Shown one piece after another: positions 59,891 to 64,000 of a DNA stretch of 64,000 bases. A program made the translations under genes and the position numbers. The notes below the pieces were generated by a model. That model did no database searches. It saw only the letters and a program-made list of their open reading frames with translations, and was not told where the DNA came from. This DNA comes from Desulfallas sp. Bu1-1 (GTDB taxonomy: Bacteria; Bacillota; Desulfotomaculia; Desulfotomaculales; Desulfallaceae), in NCBI RefSeq assembly GCF_015594625.1, contig NZ_JADNRQ010000012.1:1-64000 (forward strand), written 5' to 3'. The stretch's first letter is position 1; each line of letters starts with the position of its first letter.

Positions 59891-60328
59891 ATGGAAGATA
59901 ACCAAAAGCTTTATTTTGACGATATCCGGGTGGGGATGGAATTTCCTCCGCTGGTAACCAAACTGACCCGGGAGGATATTTTGAATTACGCCGAAGCCGT
60001 GGAAGACTACAACCCGCTTTTTGTGGACGAAAACTTTGCCGCGAATTCGAAATTCGGAGGGCCGGTCAACCACCCCACCACTGCCGCCATATTGACCACC
60101 AATGCGCACAAAACGGGCGCTGCTATGCCCTCAGGTATTATTCACGCCAAGCAACGCTATAAATTTTTTTCTCCCACCCGACCCGGCGAGGAGTTGATCA
60201 CCCGGGCCAAGGTTATAGACAAATACGAAAAGAGAAACAAAAAATATGTTGTTATTCAAAGTTTAACCGTCAACCGGTTAAATGAACTGAAAGTCGAAAG
60301 CACCGCAACACTGATCTGGCCGGCATAA
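59891..60328 (+). CDS. MaoC-like dehydratase, FAS1-type N-terminal hotdog domain
   Basis: 145 residues from ATG 59891 (AAGAGGGG at 59874-59881). The single hotdog domain (LYFDDIRVGMEFPPL, YAEAVEDYNPLFVDE, GGPVNHPTTAA, HAKQRYKFFSPTRPGEEL) is the FAS1-like N-terminal half of two-chain MaoC hydratases; the catalytic half is usually the following gene, as here. Together they would hydrate an enoyl-CoA or dehydrate a 3-hydroxyacyl-CoA. Confidence 0.75.
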   Translation: MEDNQKLYFDDIRVGMEFPPLVTKLTREDILNYAEAVEDYNPLFVDENFAANSKFGGPVNHPTTAAILTTNAHKTGAAMPSGIIHAKQRYKFFSPTRPGEELITRAKVIDKYEKRNKKYVVIQSLTVNRLNELKVESTATLIWPA

Positions 60329-60340
60329 GGAGGGTTGCAA

Positions 60341-60742
60341 ATGAATGTGGGACAGCAAATCAACCCGGTGTCGAAAAGAATTACCCAGGAGAAAATTAAT
60401 AAATACGCGCGGGCTTCCGGGGACTTCAACCCCCTGCATCTAGACGAAGAATTTGCCCGAAAGACGATGTTTAAGGGAACCATCGCCCACGGCCTGTTGT
60501 CGGTGGCCTATATTTCCGAAATGATGACCAACTGGCTGGGCGACGACTGGCTGGAAGGCGGAGAACTGGAGGTCACCTTTTTGCTTCCCGTCAGGCCGGG
60601 CGATGTCATTACTGCGGGAGGCCGGGTGATTGAATGCGTGCGGACGGGCTCGGCGACCAAAGTGGTATGCGAGGTTTACTGCAAAAACCAGCGGGATGAA
60701 ATGGTAATTAAAGGTACAACCAGTTGCCTGGTTAAAAAGTAA
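60341..60742 (+). CDS. MaoC-type (R)-specific enoyl-CoA hydratase
   Basis: 133 residues. ATG 60341 follows AAGGAGGG (60328-60335). ASGDFNPLHLDEEFA is the hydratase-2 motif with catalytic Asp and His, and GTIAHGLLSVAYISEM follows. It likely pairs with the preceding hotdog protein as a heterodimer. Hydrates trans-2-enoyl-CoA to an (R)-3-hydroxyacyl-CoA, the opposite stereochemistry to crotonase at 28617. Confidence 0.8.
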   Translation: MNVGQQINPVSKRITQEKINKYARASGDFNPLHLDEEFARKTMFKGTIAHGLLSVAYISEMMTNWLGDDWLEGGELEVTFLLPVRPGDVITAGGRVIECVRTGSATKVVCEVYCKNQRDEMVIKGTTSCLVKK

Positions 60743-60761
60743 TTAAGAAGGGGTGCTGAAT

Positions 60762-62054
60762 TTGGCCAAACCGGTTGTTTCGATTGTTCAACACGCCGGC
60801 ACTTACAATTCGTTGAAACAAGCGCTGGAATTGTGCGACGGCCTTAAAGAGTTTAAACAAAGCGACCGCATTTTAATCAAACCCAACATGGTGGCCTGGG
60901 ATTTTGATCTTCCTTTTCCACCTTACGGTGTGGTGACGACCAGCGCGGTGATGTTCGCCCTGGTTCAGATATTGCACGAGCATGGTTATACCAACCTGGC
61001 GATTGGCGAGGCCTCCCTGGGCGTCAGCGGGTCCATGGCCAAAAAAATTTTTCAACACTTGGGCTACGAAAAGCTCACTGAACAATTCGGCGTTGAAGTG
61101 ATAGACTTTAACGAGGATAAGTTTGAAGCGGTGGATGTGGGTGGCTTTAATCTATCCATCGCCCGCAAGGCCCTGGAGGCCGACAAAATCATCAACGTGC
61201 CGGTGTTGAAAACCCATAACCAGTGCAAGGTTTCCCTGGGGATAAAAAATTTAAAGGGCTGCCTGAACCGCAAATCAAAAATACAGTGCCACGGCAAGGA
61301 CGAGGAACTTGACCACATGTTCCCGCGCGTTGCGGAAAAACTGCCCGTGGCCCTGACCGTCATCGACGGGATTTTCGCCCTGGCCAAGGGGCCCGGGGCG
61401 ACCGGCAAGGCCTTTAGAAAGGATATTCTGGTGGCTTCCCGGGATATGTTTGCCTGCGATGTAGTGGGCGCCGCGTTAATGGGTTACAGTGCCGCCGGGG
61501 TGGAACATCTCAGGTTTTATGCCGAACGCAACGGGCGCAGCCTGGAGCTTTCGGATATCGAAGTGCGGGGCGAACCGGTGGAAAAGCACGTTGCTTTTTT
61601 GGAGCACGATTGGGAGTGGACGGAAGACAACACCGGGCCGCTGGGCTTTAAAAAGCGGGGCATTGAAGGGTTGGCCGTTAGAAAATATGACAATTCCCTG
61701 TGCACCGCCTGCTCCAAGTTGTATAACCCCATGCTTGTTTTACTGATGTCCGCCTATAAGGGCGAGCCTTTTCCCGGAGTTGAGGTTTTAACGGGAAAAA
61801 GACAGGATGCATCCCCCGGTTTTGCCAAGACGGTTTTGTTCGGCAAGTGTGCCTGTTTACAGAACAAGGATAACCCCAATATCAATTACGCCATTAAAAT
61901 CAAAGGCTGTCCTCCCGATTTGAACGAGTTTATAAAGTTGCTGGACGAAGAGGGGATTCACTGCGACTATAACCAATATGTGCAATACCGCCGGTACATT
62001 TTTAACCGTTACAAGCTTGAAGACGGGTTTGACATGGGCCTGTTTATCAAGTAA
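60762..62054 (+). CDS. DUF362-domain protein
   Basis: About 430 residues. TTG 60762 lies eight bases after AGAAGGGG (60746-60753); the GTG at 60753 overlaps that site. DRILIKPNMVAW, VPVLKTHNQCKVSLGIKNLK and VIDGIFALAKGPGATGK are DUF362 motifs. Many DUF362 proteins have a C-terminal ferredoxin cluster; here only scattered Cys residues remain (CTACSKLYNP, CACLQNKD, KGCPPDL). Function is not established for the family. Third gene of a sigma-54 operon with hotdog hydratases. Confidence 0.7.
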   Translation: MAKPVVSIVQHAGTYNSLKQALELCDGLKEFKQSDRILIKPNMVAWDFDLPFPPYGVVTTSAVMFALVQILHEHGYTNLAIGEASLGVSGSMAKKIFQHLGYEKLTEQFGVEVIDFNEDKFEAVDVGGFNLSIARKALEADKIINVPVLKTHNQCKVSLGIKNLKGCLNRKSKIQCHGKDEELDHMFPRVAEKLPVALTVIDGIFALAKGPGATGKAFRKDILVASRDMFACDVVGAALMGYSAAGVEHLRFYAERNGRSLELSDIEVRGEPVEKHVAFLEHDWEWTEDNTGPLGFKKRGIEGLAVRKYDNSLCTACSKLYNPMLVLLMSAYKGEPFPGVEVLTGKRQDASPGFAKTVLFGKCACLQNKDNPNINYAIKIKGCPPDLNEFIKLLDEEGIHCDYNQYVQYRRYIFNRYKLEDGFDMGLFIK

Positions 62055-62088
62055 TCGCATGCGTTACTACTGGGGACGTCACTTGCGA

Positions 62089-62114
62089 GGGGCCACCGGC
62101 CCCGTATTTTTTTT
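62089..62114 (+). terminator. Terminator of the MaoC/DUF362 operon
   Basis: GGGGCC (62089-62094), loop ACC, GGCCCC (62098-62103), then GTATTTTTTTT. Confidence 0.85.
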
Positions 62115-62252
62115 GGATAATGGGGTGTTTAAATTAATAAAGCAGGATCGCCTGGTAGCAAGGATCTGATGATATTCCAAGGGATTCATTGCCATTAAAC
62201 CAGCCCTCGATTATAATCATTGGTAACTGATTATTTGAATGACGGAGGAATA

Positions 62253-64000
62253 ATGCATAAGCGCAAGAAGTGGTTGATTAAGGCATCAGAACCCGTTTTG
62301 CAGTTTATCCTGTCACGAAAACTTGGCATTTCCCCCCTGATGGCGCAGCTTTTAGTCAACAGGGGTATTTATACGGTGGAGGAGGCCCGGGAATTCCTGG
62401 ACGCTTCACTGCAAAGGCTGCACCCGCCGGAGTTGATGCGGGATATGTCCGGGGCGGTGGAGATTACTCTAAACGCGCTGGACCGGGGACAAAAGATTTT
62501 GGTTTACGGGGATTACGATGTGGACGGGGTGACCGGGACCGCCCTGCTGGTTAATCTGTTGCGCCGGTTGGGGGGAATGGTGGATTATTATATACCGCAC
62601 CGGGTTCATGAGGGTTATGGCCTGCATGCCCCGGTTTTGCATGGGGCCCGGGAATCCGGGATCGGGCTTGTTATCACCGTTGATTGCGGCATCAGCGCCG
62701 TCGCCGAGGTGGAGGAGGCGAAGCGCGGCGGCGGACCGGAAATAATCATTACCGACCACCATGAGCCGCCCCCGCGGCTTCCCGGTGCCGCCGCGGTGAT
62801 CAATCCCAAGCGGGAGGACTGCGGATACCCGTTCAAGGACCTGGCCGGGGTGGGGGTGGCTTTTAAATTTGGACAGGCCCTGCTGGAAAGGGCGGGCAGA
62901 CCTTATAACCACGAAGACTACCTTGACCTGGTTTGCCTGGGCACCATCGCGGATATCGTTTCCTTGAAGGGCGAAAACCGCATTCTGGTCCGGCACGGGT
63001 TAACGCGGCTGGCTCAATCGACCAGGCCGGGTTTGCGGGCCCTCTGCCGCGCGGCCGGGATAAAGCAGGATTCCCTGGGCGCCCGGGAAGTGGGTTATAT
63101 TCTGGCGCCCCGCCTGAATGCAGCGGGACGTCTCGGCGACGCTGCGCCGGCGGTTGAACTGCTGCTGAGCGAAGATGACGCGCAGGCTGCTGAAATTGCC
63201 GCGGTGTTGAACAGGGAAAACCAGGAACGGCAGCAGCTGGAAACTATAGTTCTGGCGGAGGCGCTGGGCATGCTGGAAGGCGATCCCGCCCTGGCGGCTC
63301 AAAAAGTGCTGGTACTGGCGTCTCCCCACTGGCACCCGGGGGTCATCGGCATTGTGGCATCCCGGATGGTGGATCGCTTTTACAAGCCGGTGCTGTTGAT
63401 TGCCTGCGAGGGTGAACAGGGCAAGGGCTCCGCTAGAAGCATAAATGGATTTAATCTGTACAAGGCTCTCGAATATTGTTCCGGCTGCCTTGACGGGTAT
63501 GGCGGCCATGCCATGGCGGCGGGCTTTTCCATTCCTGTAGAACAAATAGAACGGTTCAGGAACAAAATCAATGAGTACGCGGCCAGGTTCTTTCCCGAAG
63601 AAGAACAACTCCCCGTGCTGGAACTGGATGCGCTGGTCTCCCTGCAGGATGTTACATACGATCTGATAAACGAACTGGAGCAACTGGCGCCTTACGGGCA
63701 CGGGAATCCGGGCCCGTTGTTCGGCCTGCGGCGGGCAAAATTGATTAATTGCCGGGGGGTCGGTAAAAAGAACGCCCATTTAAAGATGCTGCTGGGGGAT
63801 CGCAGAATCAGCATCGATGGAATTGGCTTTAATCTCGGCCAGTATGCCGGGGAGTTGGCCGCCGGCAGGGAGGTCAGCGTTGCATTTACCCCGTCCATCA
63901 ACAGCTGGCAGGGCAGGGAAATCCTGCAGATAAAAGTTAAAGACCTCAAGGCGGAAGCGGAAGACGCCGGGTATTTTGATGACGCGTGTTCGTGGGACGA
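62253..64000 (+). CDS. recJ: Single-stranded-DNA-specific exonuclease RecJ (5' part, runs off the window)
   Basis: 582 codons without a stop to the window end. ATG 62253 behind GGAGG (62244-62248). DHH phosphoesterase motifs are all present: YGDYDVDGVTGTALL, VDCGIS, TDHHEPP and LGTIADIV, then APRLNAAGRLG, and the DHHA1 motif GGHAMAAGF. The OB-fold part begins before the cut (LAPYGHGNPGPLF). RecJ degrades 5' ends of single strands in recombination and repair. It is a housekeeping gene, marking the right border of the catabolic island. Confidence 0.92.
   Translation, partial: MHKRKKWLIKASEPVLQFILSRKLGISPLMAQLLVNRGIYTVEEAREFLDASLQRLHPPELMRDMSGAVEITLNALDRGQKILVYGDYDVDGVTGTALLVNLLRRLGGMVDYYIPHRVHEGYGLHAPVLHGARESGIGLVITVDCGISAVAEVEEAKRGGGPEIIITDHHEPPPRLPGAAAVINPKREDCGYPFKDLAGVGVAFKFGQALLERAGRPYNHEDYLDLVCLGTIADIVSLKGENRILVRHGLTRLAQSTRPGLRALCRAAGIKQDSLGAREVGYILAPRLNAAGRLGDAAPAVELLLSEDDAQAAEIAAVLNRENQERQQLETIVLAEALGMLEGDPALAAQKVLVLASPHWHPGVIGIVASRMVDRFYKPVLLIACEGEQGKGSARSINGFNLYKALEYCSGCLDGYGGHAMAAGFSIPVEQIERFRNKINEYAARFFPEEEQLPVLELDALVSLQDVTYDLINELEQLAPYGHGNPGPLFGLRRAKLINCRGVGKKNAHLKMLLGDRRISIDGIGFNLGQYAGELAAGREVSVAFTPSINSWQGREILQIKVKDLKAEAEDAGYFDDACSWD

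Overview
The window reads as chromosome of a strictly anaerobic, Gram-positive (Firmicutes) bacterium of the Desulfotomaculum/Pelotomaculum type. This is inferred from strong AGGAGG ribosome sites, lipoproteins with short lipoboxes, oxygen-sensitive enzymes (4-hydroxybutyryl-CoA dehydratase, a ferredoxin-dependent 2-oxoacid oxidoreductase, a radical SAM enzyme), TRAP transporters and many sigma-54 promoters. No rRNA or tRNA gene was recognised, so the genus is not fixed.

Layout. 1-353: end of a small, decayed CRISPR array with no cas genes in view. 540-5754: a rhodanese lipoprotein, then a tight operon (membrane flippase-like protein, cysteine-rich protein, two glycosyltransferase/nucleotidyltransferase-like proteins of the 'arsenosugar' families, radical SAM enzyme, TVP38 membrane protein). 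5399-6887: a scarred stretch with a membrane protein with a doubtful C-terminus, a 5'-truncated thiosulfate sulfurtransferase and the right end of an IS200/IS605-type element. 7190-9979: a large c-di-GMP enzyme (CHASE4-PAS-PAS-GGDEF-HD-GYP). 10123-14240: a sigma-A promoter, a structured leader with a terminator, and a four-gene operon (beta-RFAP-synthase-like GHMP protein, TrpF-like isomerase, zinc alcohol dehydrogenase, AroA'/DeoC-type aldolase) whose pathway I cannot name.

14262-62054 is a catabolic island controlled largely by sigma-54. Three enhancer-binding regulators lie in it: two with PrpR-type sensor domains (15535-17457, 57815-59731) and one with CBS and PAS domains (48046-50121). 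Sigma-54 promoters with exact GG-N10-GC spacing precede a soluble chemoreceptor-like protein, a TRAP-CoA-transferase operon, a beta-oxidation operon, the 4-hydroxybutyryl-CoA dehydratase operon, a TAXI-TRAP/dehydratase operon (minus strand) and a hydratase/DUF362 operon; a seventh, weaker one precedes an SDR-LUD-oxidoreductase operon. TRAP systems would import organic acids. CoA-transferases activate them, and acyl-CoA dehydrogenases, crotonase, hydroxyacyl-CoA dehydrogenase and thiolases degrade them. The 4-hydroxybutyryl-CoA dehydratase feeds 4-hydroxybutyrate into the same crotonyl-CoA node. The 50-58 kb operon (SDR, LutB-LutA fusion, indolepyruvate-type oxidoreductase, LarA-like protein, beta-keto acid cleavage enzyme) looks like a route for a hydroxy/oxo acid not identifiable from sequence alone.

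62253-64000: start of recJ, running off the window. All functional calls come from reading translated sequence and motifs without database search.
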